Below, piece after piece: positions 34,456 through 43,187 of a stretch of DNA of 64,000 nt (position 1 is its first letter; each line of letters opens with the position of its first letter). The stretch spans positions 1-64,000 of the forward strand of contig CAZFYG010000004.1 of the NCBI GenBank assembly GCA_964523375.1, read 5' to 3'. Position numbers and translations under genes: made by a program. The notes under the pieces are model-generated. The model did not search any database and had not been told where the DNA came from. It saw only the letters and a list, made by a program, of their open reading frames with translations. Source of the stretch: CAJQGY01 sp964523375. Lineage in GTDB: Bacteria; Pseudomonadota; Gammaproteobacteria; Magnimaribacterales; D2472.

Positions 34456-35303
34456 AATTTCTTATGAAATACGTAAGGCTATCCAGACTCGACAAGCCTA
34501 TTGGTATATATCTTTTGCTATGGCCATCTATGCTTGGCCTTTTGCTCGCAGCTGTTAACGAAGGATATATCGACTTTGAAAACTATCTAATAGTTATAGC
34601 TGGGGCAGTTCTGGTTAGGTCTTGTGGCTGTGTTATAAATGATATAAGTGATTATAAGTTTGATAGACTGGTTGAGAGAACGAAAAATAGACCCATTGCA
34701 TCTGGAGAGATTAGTCTTAAGGAGGCATGGGGGTTTTTTATTGTTCTATCTATTGCTTCATTGAGCCTGCTATTAGTGACTCCCGCTCTTACTGTTAAAT
34801 TAGCATTATCTTTTTCACTTCTTATACTACTTTACCCATTAGCCAAGCGTTTTACTAAAGCGCCTCAAGTCATCCTAGGTATAACGTTTGGGTCTGGATC
34901 AATAATATCCTACTCTCTTCAGTCAGATAGCTTCTCCTTATCTATAATTATTTTATACGCTGGACTTGCTGCATGGATTGTTAGCTTTGATAGCATCTAT
35001 GCATTAGAAGATATTGAGGATGATGCAAAAATTGGAATAAATTCTACTCCAATTTTATGGGGCAAAAAAACAGTGCCAATTGCAAATATATTACAACTAT
35101 CATTTTATGTGGCAATTGCTTTCATTGCTTACCTGAACACTTTTTCGGTTTTCTTTATAGTAATTTTTAGCTTGCTTCTTGCATTGCTTTACTTTCAAAA
35201 CAAGCTTATTAAAGCAGGCAGATATATAGATGCTTTTAAATTTAATAATAATATTGGTATTGTTTTAGTAATTAGTTTTGTTTTAGAAATATTCTTTATT
35301 TAA
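34452..35303 (+). CDS. ubiA: 4-hydroxybenzoate polyprenyltransferase
   Basis: UbiA attaches the polyprenyl tail to 4-hydroxybenzoate in the inner membrane. The 283-residue protein has several hydrophobic helices and the first Asp-rich prenyl diphosphate site NDISDYKFDRLVERTKNRP, with the second Asp-rich region near SFDSIYALEDIEDDAKIGI. It follows ubiC directly. Confidence 0.94.
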   Translation: MKFLMKYVRLSRLDKPIGIYLLLWPSMLGLLLAAVNEGYIDFENYLIVIAGAVLVRSCGCVINDISDYKFDRLVERTKNRPIASGEISLKEAWGFFIVLSIASLSLLLVTPALTVKLALSFSLLILLYPLAKRFTKAPQVILGITFGSGSIISYSLQSDSFSLSIIILYAGLAAWIVSFDSIYALEDIEDDAKIGINSTPILWGKKTVPIANILQLSFYVAIAFIAYLNTFSVFFIVIFSLLLALLYFQNKLIKAGRYIDAFKFNNNIGIVLVISFVLEIFFI

Positions 35304-36455
35304 ATGTTAGTAAAGAAAAAATTTATAGAAAAAATCTCTGATCTATCGAATATAGAATTTAAAAATATATCAAAAAAAAATAATTCTCCCTTCATGTCGT
35401 ATGAATTTTTAGATGCGATTGAAACAAGTGGCTCTGCAAGCCCCTCATCTGGATGGCGACCCTATCATATGACCACATTTAAAAATGAAGCTCTTAATGG
35501 CTTTATGCCACTGTATCTTAAAAACAACAGTCAAGGCGAGTTTGTATTTGACCATCAATGGTCTTATGCCCTCCAAAGAGCAAATAGGAAATATTACCCA
35601 AAATTTTTATCAGCCATACCTTTCACTCCATGCGAAACATCTAAATTAGTTGCACCTGATATGGATACTGCATCTGAAATGATTGAAACTGTTAAGGAGG
35701 AGATGACCAAGTTAAATATAGAAACATGGCATGTCTTATATCCAGACAAACAAACAAAAAATATGCTTAAAAAAAATAATTTTATTGAGCGCTTTGATTA
35801 CAGGTTTGTTTGGAATAATAGAGACTTTAAAAATTTTGATGATTTTTTAAAAATTCTAACCTCTAGACAAAGAAAGAATATTAAATCTGAAAGGGGGAAA
35901 GTTGAAAAAGAAGGTGTGACCTTTATTACAAAAGATAAGGATTCATTGAGCGAAGAAGATTGGAATATTTTCTTTAACTTCTATGCGAATACATACAACG
36001 AAAGAATGCAAAATCCCTATTTAAATATTGAGTTTTTCAAAAGAATACATCGAGATAGGGATAATCTTAATCCTGTTATTTTTTTTGCTATTAAAGATAG
36101 CAAAACTATTGCAGGTTCGCTTTGCTTTGAAGGTGACGGAATTTTATATGGAAGGCATTGGGGGTGTAGCGAAAATATACAAAATCTACATTTTGAATGC
36201 TGTTATTATCAAGGAATAAAGCACTGCATAGAAAAAAAAATTGCTCTATTTGATCCTGGAATTCAGGGTGAATACAAGATAAGGAGAGGTTTTGAACCGC
36301 GGTTGTCTAGCTCATTGCATTTTGTTCTTCATGAGGATTTTAGAGAAGCAATTCAGGACTTTTGTACCGAAGAGAGGCGTTCTGTTGATTCTTATATGCA
36401 AGCATGCAGAGAATATACACCAATAAAAAAAGAATATAGAATCATTGAATGTTAA
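35304..36455 (+). CDS. COG3146/DUF482-type GNAT-like protein
   Basis: The 383-residue protein matches a conserved bacterial family annotated as GNAT or peptidogalycan biosynthesis: SPFMSYEFLDAIETSGSA, GFMPLYLKNNSQGEF, a FemAB-like middle with LTSRQRKNIKSERGKV, and the distinctive HFECCYYQGIKHCIEK followed by DPGIQGEYKIRRGFEP. The fold implies acyl or aminoacyl transfer, but the biochemical role is not known. The ATG follows the ubiA stop directly. Confidence 0.8.
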   Translation: MLVKKKFIEKISDLSNIEFKNISKKNNSPFMSYEFLDAIETSGSASPSSGWRPYHMTTFKNEALNGFMPLYLKNNSQGEFVFDHQWSYALQRANRKYYPKFLSAIPFTPCETSKLVAPDMDTASEMIETVKEEMTKLNIETWHVLYPDKQTKNMLKKNNFIERFDYRFVWNNRDFKNFDDFLKILTSRQRKNIKSERGKVEKEGVTFITKDKDSLSEEDWNIFFNFYANTYNERMQNPYLNIEFFKRIHRDRDNLNPVIFFAIKDSKTIAGSLCFEGDGILYGRHWGCSENIQNLHFECCYYQGIKHCIEKKIALFDPGIQGEYKIRRGFEPRLSSSLHFVLHEDFREAIQDFCTEERRSVDSYMQACREYTPIKKEYRIIEC

Positions 36456-36895
36456 AAAACCTTCCTAAAACATCCCACAATCAGCTTGTATGTGAAGCAA
36501 ATTTTTTGAGGTTGCGAAGATTGTTAAGAGGTTTTGAAGAAATAGAGTATCTTTTTGAAGGAGTTAATCCTGATTCAAGTAAACAAAATATAAGCTTTCT
36601 GATTTTAGATAAAACAAAACATACCGTAATTATCGAGGCTAAGCAGTCAAGCTTAAAACATAAGGGTATTAATAATTTTATTTGTAGAATAAGAATAAGT
36701 CTTGATGCGCGTTTGGCAGAAGCAATATCTTATCAAGGTGAAAGAGCATTACCTGGTTTTTTAGTAAATTCACAAACACAGTCATATGACGAGAAGGAGC
36801 AGCAAAATAGATTCTTGACTGAATGGCTTGAAAGTATATTTATTACAGGAATTGCTTCGACCAAAGAGATTGAAAATTTAATTAAGAATGACTAA
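36449..36895 (+). CDS. yqiB: DUF1249 family protein (YqiB)
   Basis: The 148-residue protein fits the YqiB/DUF1249 family: CEANFLRLRRLLRG near the start, a central beta-rich region, and RISLDARLAEAISYQGERALPGF (in part, DARLAEAISYQ) before a C-terminal FLTEWLESI. E. coli yqiB sits close to yqiA, and the same pair overlaps here, which strengthens the call. Function is unknown. Confidence 0.85.
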   Translation: MLKNLPKTSHNQLVCEANFLRLRRLLRGFEEIEYLFEGVNPDSSKQNISFLILDKTKHTVIIEAKQSSLKHKGINNFICRIRISLDARLAEAISYQGERALPGFLVNSQTQSYDEKEQQNRFLTEWLESIFITGIASTKEIENLIKND

Positions 36896-37460
36896 AAATA
36901 TTTTTTATTTTCATGGATTTAAATCATCTTCGGATTCAAATAAGGCTAAAATTTTTAAGCGTTTTTTAAAAGATAATTCTAAAACTACAAAAATTTTCGT
37001 CCCAGATCTTAAAAATAAATTTGAAGAAGCTATCAAACAAATACAAACCCTTGTTGATGGCGCTGATGGCGAAATTATGTTTGCTGGAAGTTCCCTAGGC
37101 GGTTACTACGCAACGATTTTTGCTGAAAAATATAATTCAAAGGCTATATTAATAAATCCAGCTGTTTACCCCCTAAAAGATTTTGAAGAACATCTTGGTG
37201 AGAATATAAATTATTCTACTGAAGATAAATTTCTTATTAAACAGAATGATATAGATTTTCTTCGCTCTCTTTATTCTACTAAGATAAGTTCTCCAGATAA
37301 TTTCCTGGTACTTCTTGAATCAGATGACGAAATTCTTAATTATCTTGAAACAGTATCCTTTTATGAGGGATCTTATATAGATATATCATTTGGTGGAGAC
37401 CACTCCTATTCATCTCTTGAAAAAAAGCTTAGCCTTATTCAATCCTTCCTAGACTTGTAA
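36888..37460 (+). CDS. yqiA: YqiA/YcfP family alpha/beta hydrolase
   Basis: This 190-residue small alpha/beta hydrolase starts IFYFHGFKSSSDSNKA. The nucleophile elbow is GSSLGGYYA (Ser in GxSxG), NPAVYP follows, and a late LLESDDEIL supplies the acid and GGDHSY the catalytic His. E. coli YqiA is an esterase with short-chain ester activity. It overlaps yqiB by eight bases. Confidence 0.85.
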   Translation: MTKNIFYFHGFKSSSDSNKAKIFKRFLKDNSKTTKIFVPDLKNKFEEAIKQIQTLVDGADGEIMFAGSSLGGYYATIFAEKYNSKAILINPAVYPLKDFEEHLGENINYSTEDKFLIKQNDIDFLRSLYSTKISSPDNFLVLLESDDEILNYLETVSFYEGSYIDISFGGDHSYSSLEKKLSLIQSFLDL

Positions 37461-37465
37461 TTTAC

Positions 37466-37480
37466 GCACTATTATTGATC
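37466..37480 (+). promoter_or_regulatory. Weak second NtrC-like half site
   Basis: GCAC at 37466-37469 starts a 15-base stretch, GCACTATTATTGATC, that resembles NtrC sites of the form GCAC-N7-GTGC but has two mismatches in the second half. It is centred about 104 bases before the predicted sigma-54 start point, a typical enhancer distance. Support is weak on its own. Confidence 0.35.
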
Positions 37481-37517
37481 ATTAAGCTTCAATTTGCTCT
37501 TATTTAGTGCATAATAA

Positions 37518-37532
37518 GCACAATTTTAGTGC
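37518..37532 (+). promoter_or_regulatory. NtrC-like binding site upstream of glutamine synthetase
   Basis: GCACAATTTTAGTGC is a perfect GCAC-N7-GTGC dyad of 15 bases, the same architecture as the E. coli glnA NtrC sites. An overlapping GTGC-N7-GCAC dyad (37507-37521) shares its left arm. The centre lies about 52 bases before the predicted start point, closer than usual for an enhancer. The genes for NtrB and NtrC lie just downstream of the glutamine synthetase. Confidence 0.7.
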
Positions 37533-37550
37533 AAAAATATATAATTTATT

Positions 37551-37566
37551 TGGTATTGATATTGCA
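37551..37566 (+). promoter_or_regulatory. Sigma-54 promoter of the glutamine synthetase gene
   Basis: TGGTATTGATATTGCA has the invariant -24 GG (37552-37553) and -12 GC (37564-37565) at exact spacing for TGGCAC-N5-TTGCA promoters. The predicted start point is near 37577, leaving a leader of about 27 bases with an AGGAG ribosome site at 37594-37598. Confidence 0.75.
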
Positions 37567-37603
37567 TATTAATATTTAAGAAACATTAATTATAGGAGAT
37601 AGA

Positions 37604-38584
37604 ATGACAGGTTATAAAACGTATGAGTATGTTTGGTTAGATGGCTATAAGCCAGAATCATCCATGAGAAGCAAAGTTAAGGCAACGGATGCAGACACTC
37701 CGCCTGATTGGTCCTTTGATGGATCATCAACTCAGCAAGCGGAGGGCGGAAGTTCTGATTGCTTATTAATACCAGTTCAAACATATTCAAACCCTCATGG
37801 GCACGATATAGTTATGACTCAAGTTCAGTCAGCAGATCACACTACACACCCATCAAACTATAGAGCAGAGGCTGAGGCTTTGGTAACTGATGAGTGGTGG
37901 TTTGGGTTTGAGCAAGAATTCTTTCTTACTGATCCTGAAACTGGCGAACCATTGGGATGGGAAAACGGAGAACCAAGAGGCCAAGGAGACTTTTATTGTG
38001 GAGTAGGTGCAGGTAATGTTGTTGGAAGAGAGATTTCTGATGCGCATCTTCAAGCCTGCCTTGATCTTGGCATCACGCTAACTGGCACAAATGCCGAAGT
38101 GGCTCTAGGTCAATGGGAGTACCAATGTCTGGGTAAAGGGATAAAGGCTGCTGATGATTTATGGGTTAGCAGGTATATGCTTTACAAGATTGCAGAAGAA
38201 TTTGGAGTTGGAGTAAATATCCACCCTAAGCCTAAAACAGGTGATTGGAATGGGTCTGGTATGCATACAAACTTTTCTAATGAGGAAATGAGATCTAACG
38301 GCTCTGAGGCTCTTTTCAATGGTATGTGTGAAAAACTTGGCAAAGTTCATGCAGATGGCATTAATGCATATGGGTCTGATAATCATATGAGACTTACAGG
38401 GCTTCATGAGACGCAAAGCATTGATCAATTTTCATATGGAGTAAGTGATAGAGGTGCTAGTATTCGTATACCGGTTTACACAGTTGAGCATAACTGGAAT
38501 GGCTACCTAGAAGACAGAAGACCTGCATCAAATGCAGATCCTTATAAAATTCTTTCACATTTAGTTGGAACTCTTAATAAATAA
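37604..38584 (+). CDS. glnII: Type II (GSII) glutamine synthetase
   Basis: The enzyme makes glutamine from glutamate, ammonia and ATP. At 326 residues it is far shorter than bacterial GSI (about 470), and its motifs are those of eukaryote-type GSII: EYVWLDGYKPESSMRSK, WSFDGSSTQQAEG, WWFGFEQEFFL, FYCGVGAGNVVGREI, TGTNAEVALGQWEYQ, DWNGSGMHTNFS and DRGASIRIP. GSII lacks the adenylylated Tyr loop of GSI, so control is expected to be mainly transcriptional. A sigma-54 promoter and an NtrC-like site precede it, a strong terminator follows, and glnL-glnG come next. Confidence 0.94.
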   Translation: MTGYKTYEYVWLDGYKPESSMRSKVKATDADTPPDWSFDGSSTQQAEGGSSDCLLIPVQTYSNPHGHDIVMTQVQSADHTTHPSNYRAEAEALVTDEWWFGFEQEFFLTDPETGEPLGWENGEPRGQGDFYCGVGAGNVVGREISDAHLQACLDLGITLTGTNAEVALGQWEYQCLGKGIKAADDLWVSRYMLYKIAEEFGVGVNIHPKPKTGDWNGSGMHTNFSNEEMRSNGSEALFNGMCEKLGKVHADGINAYGSDNHMRLTGLHETQSIDQFSYGVSDRGASIRIPVYTVEHNWNGYLEDRRPASNADPYKILSHLVGTLNK

Positions 38585-38594
38585 ATCAAATTTC

Positions 38595-38623
38595 CGACTC
38601 CTCGAAAGAGGAGTCGTTTTTTT
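38595..38623 (+). terminator. Intrinsic terminator after glutamine synthetase
   Basis: A perfect nine-base stem (CGACTCCTC / GAGGAGTCG) with a GAAA tetraloop is followed by seven Ts (38617-38623), starting 10 bases after the stop. It separates the glutamine synthetase gene from glnL, whose start is only five bases downstream, so partial read-through probably feeds glnL-glnG. Confidence 0.95.
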
Positions 38624-38628
38624 CACTC

Positions 38629-39705
38629 ATGATTGATACAGAACACCTTCATACATCAATACTTAATCAGATCTCATCTGAAATAATAATTCTTGATAAA
38701 AATCTTAACTGCCTTTGGATTAACGAGTCTGCACTTAATAATGGATGGTCTAATTGCCAAGATAGCTCTATAGGAATCCAATATCCCGAGGAGCTAAATT
38801 CTGCATTATTTAATTTGTTAAGAAAGTCTCAAGATGAGGAAAGTTCTTTTTCGAAACGTGACATGGAGATTGCTAATAAGGTTAAAGAAAAAAGAATCAT
38901 AGATTTAACTGTTTCTTATAATAATGAAAATAGCCACATAATCCTTGAAGTAAAATGCGTAGATAGTATAAATAAAATAATTGATTCAACTAAAATATTT
39001 TCTACCCAAAAAATAGCTGCAAACCTTGCTAGAACACTAGCTCATGAAGTTAAAAACCCCTTATCAGGAATTAAAGGCAGCGCACAAATATTATCTAAAA
39101 AGCTTGAGGATGACTATTCAAAAAAATTCCTCAAAATAATTATTGAGGAAACCGATAGGTTGAATGGTATCGTTACAAAAATTCTTACCCCCCCTCAGAA
39201 GCCAAACCAAGAAAAATTTAACATTCATTCAGCCTTAGAAAAGGTTTATGCGCTTGCAGATGCTGACATATCCCCAAGTTTAAAACTTAGAAGAGATTAT
39301 GATCCTAGTATTCCAGAATTAATTGGAGATGAAGATTTATTTATCCAAGCAATTTTAAATATAGTTAAAAATGCTCAACAGGCCTTGGGCGAAATGGCTA
39401 ATGCAGAGATAAGAATAAAGTCCAGAGTTCAATATAGTCAACCTGTAAATGGAATAATGCATCTAACAGTTTGCTGTATTGAGATCATAGACAATGGTCC
39501 TGGCATCCCAGAAGAAATTCAAGAGCATGTATTTTTTCCTATGATCTCCTCTAAAGAAGATGGATCAGGGCTAGGCCTTTCAATAGCACAAGATATTATA
39601 AGAGTTCACGGTGGTGGCATATCTTTTACTTCAAAGCCAGGAAAGACTGCTTTTTCAATTCAAATACCATTAAATATAAAAAACATCGGAGAAGAAAGTG
39701 CATAA
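38629..39705 (+). CDS. glnL: Nitrogen-regulation histidine kinase NtrB
   Basis: NtrB phosphorylates NtrC under nitrogen limitation. The 358-residue protein has an N-terminal PAS-like sensor (SEIIILDKNLNCLWINESA), the phospho-acceptor H-box LAHEVKNPLSGIKGSAQ, the N-box ILNIVKNAQQAL and the ATP-lid glycine boxes IDNGPGIP and GSGLGLSIAQDI. It has no transmembrane segment, as expected for the soluble NtrB. It overlaps glnG by eight bases. Confidence 0.94.
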   Translation: MIDTEHLHTSILNQISSEIIILDKNLNCLWINESALNNGWSNCQDSSIGIQYPEELNSALFNLLRKSQDEESSFSKRDMEIANKVKEKRIIDLTVSYNNENSHIILEVKCVDSINKIIDSTKIFSTQKIAANLARTLAHEVKNPLSGIKGSAQILSKKLEDDYSKKFLKIIIEETDRLNGIVTKILTPPQKPNQEKFNIHSALEKVYALADADISPSLKLRRDYDPSIPELIGDEDLFIQAILNIVKNAQQALGEMANAEIRIKSRVQYSQPVNGIMHLTVCCIEIIDNGPGIPEEIQEHVFFPMISSKEDGSGLGLSIAQDIIRVHGGGISFTSKPGKTAFSIQIPLNIKNIGEESA

Positions 39706-41077
39706 AGTTTGGTTAGCAGATGATGATGAAGCAATTAGGATTGTGCTTGAAGAAAGTTTAAGAGATGCTGGATTTGATATAAGAACTTTTGAGACAGCAA
39801 CTGATCTTATTGAAAATCTAGCAAATGAAAAGCCAGATCTAATTCTTACAGATGTCCAGATGCCTGGCATGCATGGATATGATTTGCTTAAACACATTAA
39901 TAACAACTTTTCTGATCTCCCTGTGATAATTATGACCGCTTTTGCTGACATGCAAGCAGCTATTGATTCATATGGAAGTGGAGCTTTTGAATATATACCG
40001 AAACCATTTGATTTAAATGAAACTATTCAAATTATTAGGAGAGCTCTTGAGAAGAAACCGTCAACAAAAGGTCTTAAGTCTGCACCAAAAACCGACATAA
40101 TTGGAAAAGCTCAGTCAATGCAAATAGTCTTTAGGGCTATTGGCAAGCTTTCCAATACAAATGCTACGGTTTTGGTTCAAGGTGAATCAGGGACCGGTAA
40201 AGAGTTAATTGCTAAATCACTCCATAAGAATAGTCCTCGCCATGATATGCCATTTATTGCTTTAAATATGGCAGATATTCCAAAAGAGCTTGTTGAATCT
40301 GAGCTATTTGGTCATGAGAAAGGAGCATTCACAGGTGCTGTAGACAGAAGGCTGGGAAGATTTGAGCAAGCAAATGGAGGGACATTGTTCTTAGATGAAA
40401 TTGGAGACATGCCCTTAGATTCACAAACAAGATTATTAAGGGTTCTATCTAACAAGGAGTTTTATAGAGTTGGAGGTGATAAACCAATTAAAGTGGATGT
40501 AAGAATAATCGCTGCAACCCACCAAAATCTTCATAATCTAGTTTCACAAACAAAATTCAGGGAGGACCTCTTCTACAGATTAAATGTAATAAAAGTTGAT
40601 GTACCTCCGCTTCGTGAACGAATGGATGATATAGAAATATTAGCTAAGTATTTTTTAAAGCAAAATTCTGACTCTCTTGGCGAAGAATTAAGGGTTCTAT
40701 CGAAAGAATCTATTGAAGTGTTGCGAAAGTACAAGTGGCCTGGAAACGTAAGGCAGCTTGAAAATACATGTTATTGGTTAACACTTATGAGCCCTACACA
40801 AAATGTACAACCAGTAGATCTACCAAATGAAATTATTCAAGCAGAGCCTTATGAAAATACTATTACGTCCAGTTGGGAAGATGGCTTTTCCTTGTGGTTA
40901 AAAAATTTAATAGAAAACAATGAAAGTGGGCTCTTGGACACTATAAATCCAAAGATTGAAAAAATGCTTATAAAGCTAGTGTTAGAGAAAACAAATGGAA
41001 AGAAGAATGATGCTGCAAATATTTTAGGCTTAGGAAGAAATACTCTTGCAAAAAAAATAAAGGAACTTGGTATATAG
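39698..41077 (+). CDS. glnG: Nitrogen-regulation response regulator NtrC
   Basis: The 459-residue NtrC activates sigma-54 promoters. It has an N-terminal receiver (ADDDEAIR acidic pocket, phospho-acceptor in LILTDVQMPG, KPFD lysine), a central AAA+ domain with Walker A GESGTGKE, the sigma-54 contact loop GAFTGA, Walker B GGTLFLDEIGDMP, and a C-terminal Fis-type helix-turn-helix (NDAANILGLGRNTLAKKI). The start is GTG at 39698. It likely acts on the sigma-54 promoter of the glutamine synthetase gene two genes upstream. Confidence 0.95.
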   Translation: MHKVWLADDDEAIRIVLEESLRDAGFDIRTFETATDLIENLANEKPDLILTDVQMPGMHGYDLLKHINNNFSDLPVIIMTAFADMQAAIDSYGSGAFEYIPKPFDLNETIQIIRRALEKKPSTKGLKSAPKTDIIGKAQSMQIVFRAIGKLSNTNATVLVQGESGTGKELIAKSLHKNSPRHDMPFIALNMADIPKELVESELFGHEKGAFTGAVDRRLGRFEQANGGTLFLDEIGDMPLDSQTRLLRVLSNKEFYRVGGDKPIKVDVRIIAATHQNLHNLVSQTKFREDLFYRLNVIKVDVPPLRERMDDIEILAKYFLKQNSDSLGEELRVLSKESIEVLRKYKWPGNVRQLENTCYWLTLMSPTQNVQPVDLPNEIIQAEPYENTITSSWEDGFSLWLKNLIENNESGLLDTINPKIEKMLIKLVLEKTNGKKNDAANILGLGRNTLAKKIKELGI

Positions 41078-41080
41078 CTG

Positions 41081-41491
41081 CTAAATTAGGGGGAGGCTAT
41101 TGTGTCTCCACTCAGATATTCCACCACTAAGTATTAAAGAGTTTTTAAACCCTGATTTTTGGAGCATCTCGCCAGCATTACCTGCTTGATTTCCCATTTC
41201 ACAAACTAGAATTATTGATAAATTATTCTTATTGGGTAATTCATGATGTCTTTTTTCAAAATCAGCAAATGGTATATTGACAGCTCCAGCAATATGACCA
41301 GCATTAAACTCATCTGACTTTCTAATATCAACAAGCTTTGCAAGGCCTTTGTTATTAAGGTTAATTAGCTCATGGGTTGAAATTTTTTTACCACCTTTTT
41401 TTGAAAGAGAAGATAAGAAAAGACTAATAAAAATAACTAATGGAATGGTAAGAAACCACTGCTCATATAAAAATGAAAAAAACTCTAACAT
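41081..41491 (-). CDS. Membrane-anchored rhodanese-like protein (YibN-like)
   Basis: The 136-residue protein has an N-terminal transmembrane helix (about residues 14-30, TIPLVIFISLFLSSL) and a single rhodanese domain: VDIRKSDEFNAGHIAGAVNIP, then the active-site loop VCEMGNQAG with the catalytic Cys, and SGGISEWR. It probably carries or transfers sulfane sulfur. YibN-type proteins often neighbour phosphoglycerate mutase genes; here it is divergent from gpmA. Confidence 0.87.
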   Translation of the reverse strand: MLEFFSFLYEQWFLTIPLVIFISLFLSSLSKKGGKKISTHELINLNNKGLAKLVDIRKSDEFNAGHIAGAVNIPFADFEKRHHELPNKNNLSIILVCEMGNQAGNAGEMLQKSGFKNSLILSGGISEWRHNSLPLI

Positions 41492-41544
41492 CTAACCATT
41501 ATCTATTAAAATATATATAAGTTGTATCTTATTATTATTAAATT

Positions 41545-42165
41545 ATGAAAAAAAGACACCTTGTACTAGTTAGGCATGGCCAAAGTGAATGGAATGCAAA
41601 AAATTTGTTTACCGGCTGGAAGGATCCTGGTCTTACGGACGAAGGTATTAAAGAAGCCTCGGTAGCTGGAAGTTCTATAAAATCAGAAAATATTTTTTTT
41701 GATGAAATGTTCACATCAGAACTTAAACGAGCACAAATAACTGGGAAAATAATTCTTGAAGCAGTTAATCAATTAGAAATTCCTATTAATAAAAATATAG
41801 CATTGAATGAAAGAAACTACGGGAGTCTTGCTGGCTTAAATAAAGATGATGCTAGAAAAAAATGGGGTGAAGAACAAGTTCATATATGGAGAAGGTCTTT
41901 TGACATCCCTCCTCCAGACGGGGAAAGTTTAAAGAATACTGCTGAAAGAGTTCTCCCATATTTTAACGAAGAAATTCTGCCTAAAGTTATAAATGGTTCA
42001 AATATTCTTATCGCTGCTCATGGCAACTCATTGAGGTCTCTTATAATGCAACTAGATAATATTAGCGAGGCTGACATTGTAAATTTAGAAATACCGACAG
42101 GGGCTCCTATTAAGTATATTTTTAATGAGGATGGGTCTATTCTAGAAAAAATAAACCTCTACTAA
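41545..42165 (+). CDS. gpmA: 2,3-bisphosphoglycerate-dependent phosphoglycerate mutase
   Basis: GpmA interconverts 3- and 2-phosphoglycerate in glycolysis. The 206-residue protein has the phosphohistidine motif LVRHGQSEWNAKNLFTGWKD, then DPGLTDEG, NERNYGSLAGLNKDDA, WRRSFDIPPPDGESL and AHGNSLRSLIMQL with the second catalytic His. It is about 45 residues shorter than E. coli GpmA and resembles the compact dPGM form. Confidence 0.93.
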   Translation: MKKRHLVLVRHGQSEWNAKNLFTGWKDPGLTDEGIKEASVAGSSIKSENIFFDEMFTSELKRAQITGKIILEAVNQLEIPINKNIALNERNYGSLAGLNKDDARKKWGEEQVHIWRRSFDIPPPDGESLKNTAERVLPYFNEEILPKVINGSNILIAAHGNSLRSLIMQLDNISEADIVNLEIPTGAPIKYIFNEDGSILEKINLY

Positions 42166-42182
42166 AAAAAGCTTTTTTTATT

Positions 42183-43187
42183 TTGAGTAATACATTCTCC
42201 AAGAAAATAATAGATTGGTACCTTCTAAAAGGAAGAAGTGGATTGCCTTGGAGAAATGATATAACTCCATACAGGATATGGATTTCTGAAGTAATGTTGC
42301 AGCAAACTCAGGTTAAAACAGTAATACCTTACTTCAATAAATTTATATCTAAGTATCCAAATATTAAATCAATTAGCAAAGCATCTGAAGGTGATATTCT
42401 GGCATTGTGGTCGGGCCTAGGCTTTTATAGAAGAGCTCAAAATATATTTAAAGCGAAAGAAGTTATAAGCAATGATTTTGGTAATATATTTCCAAATAAA
42501 TTTGAAGAAATAAATAGCCTCCCTGGCGTGGGAAAATCTACAGCCGGCGCAATTATGGCAATTGCATACAATCAATCATATCCAATCTTAGATGCAAATG
42601 TTAAACGTGTTGTATCTAGATATTCTGGGATTAGCGCTGACTCTAAATCGCAGCTAGATAAGATGCTTTGGTTAGAATCTGCAAAGTTGAAGCCTGATAG
42701 TAGAATATTTGAATACACACAGGGAATTATGGACCTTGGTGCAACTGTATGCTCTGCAAAAAATGCGGACTGTAATATATGCCCTTTAAATAAAAAATGT
42801 AAATCAGCATTTACCATTTTTAAGAAGGAGGTAGCTCCATCCAAATCAAAACAATTAAAGAAGGAGAAGATGCAGTTTGATCTTGCATTTACAGCGGAGA
42901 AAATGCTTTTGATCAAAAGAAATGAAAAAAGGTTTTGGCAGTCTCTATGGGTTCCGATTGAAATAAATAATGCAATCTTTATTGACCACAGTAAAGCAAA
43001 AAGTATTCGCAAGATAAATTTAACCCACAAACTATCTCATCTTGAATTATTAATTAATATCTCGCTGCTAGAGTATGAGCAGCCATTTGATGTTAAATCA
43101 AATTCTGAGTTTTGCTGGATTAATAAAAAGGATATAGATAACATTGGAGTTCCTAAACCTATAAAAGATATACTTCTAACCCTATGA
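42183..43187 (+). CDS. mutY: Adenine DNA glycosylase
   Basis: MutY removes adenine mispaired with 8-oxoguanine. The 334-residue protein has the catalytic-Glu segment WISEVMLQQTQVKTV, the helix-hairpin-helix LPGVGKSTAGAI, the catalytic Asp in ILDANVKRV, and an iron-sulfur cluster site Cys-6-Cys-2-Cys-5-Cys. The C-terminal region fits a NUDIX-like 8-oxoG recognition domain. The start is TTG at 42183. It overlaps yggX by four bases, as in E. coli where the two are neighbours. Confidence 0.94.
   Translation: MSNTFSKKIIDWYLLKGRSGLPWRNDITPYRIWISEVMLQQTQVKTVIPYFNKFISKYPNIKSISKASEGDILALWSGLGFYRRAQNIFKAKEVISNDFGNIFPNKFEEINSLPGVGKSTAGAIMAIAYNQSYPILDANVKRVVSRYSGISADSKSQLDKMLWLESAKLKPDSRIFEYTQGIMDLGATVCSAKNADCNICPLNKKCKSAFTIFKKEVAPSKSKQLKKEKMQFDLAFTAEKMLLIKRNEKRFWQSLWVPIEINNAIFIDHSKAKSIRKINLTHKLSHLELLINISLLEYEQPFDVKSNSEFCWINKKDIDNIGVPKPIKDILLTL

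Noticed and set aside
42165..42180. A terminator after gpmA (A7-GC-T7 palindrome)
   Set aside because: The palindrome has no loop and no GC stem, so it would not form a stable hairpin; it is expected in AT-rich DNA.
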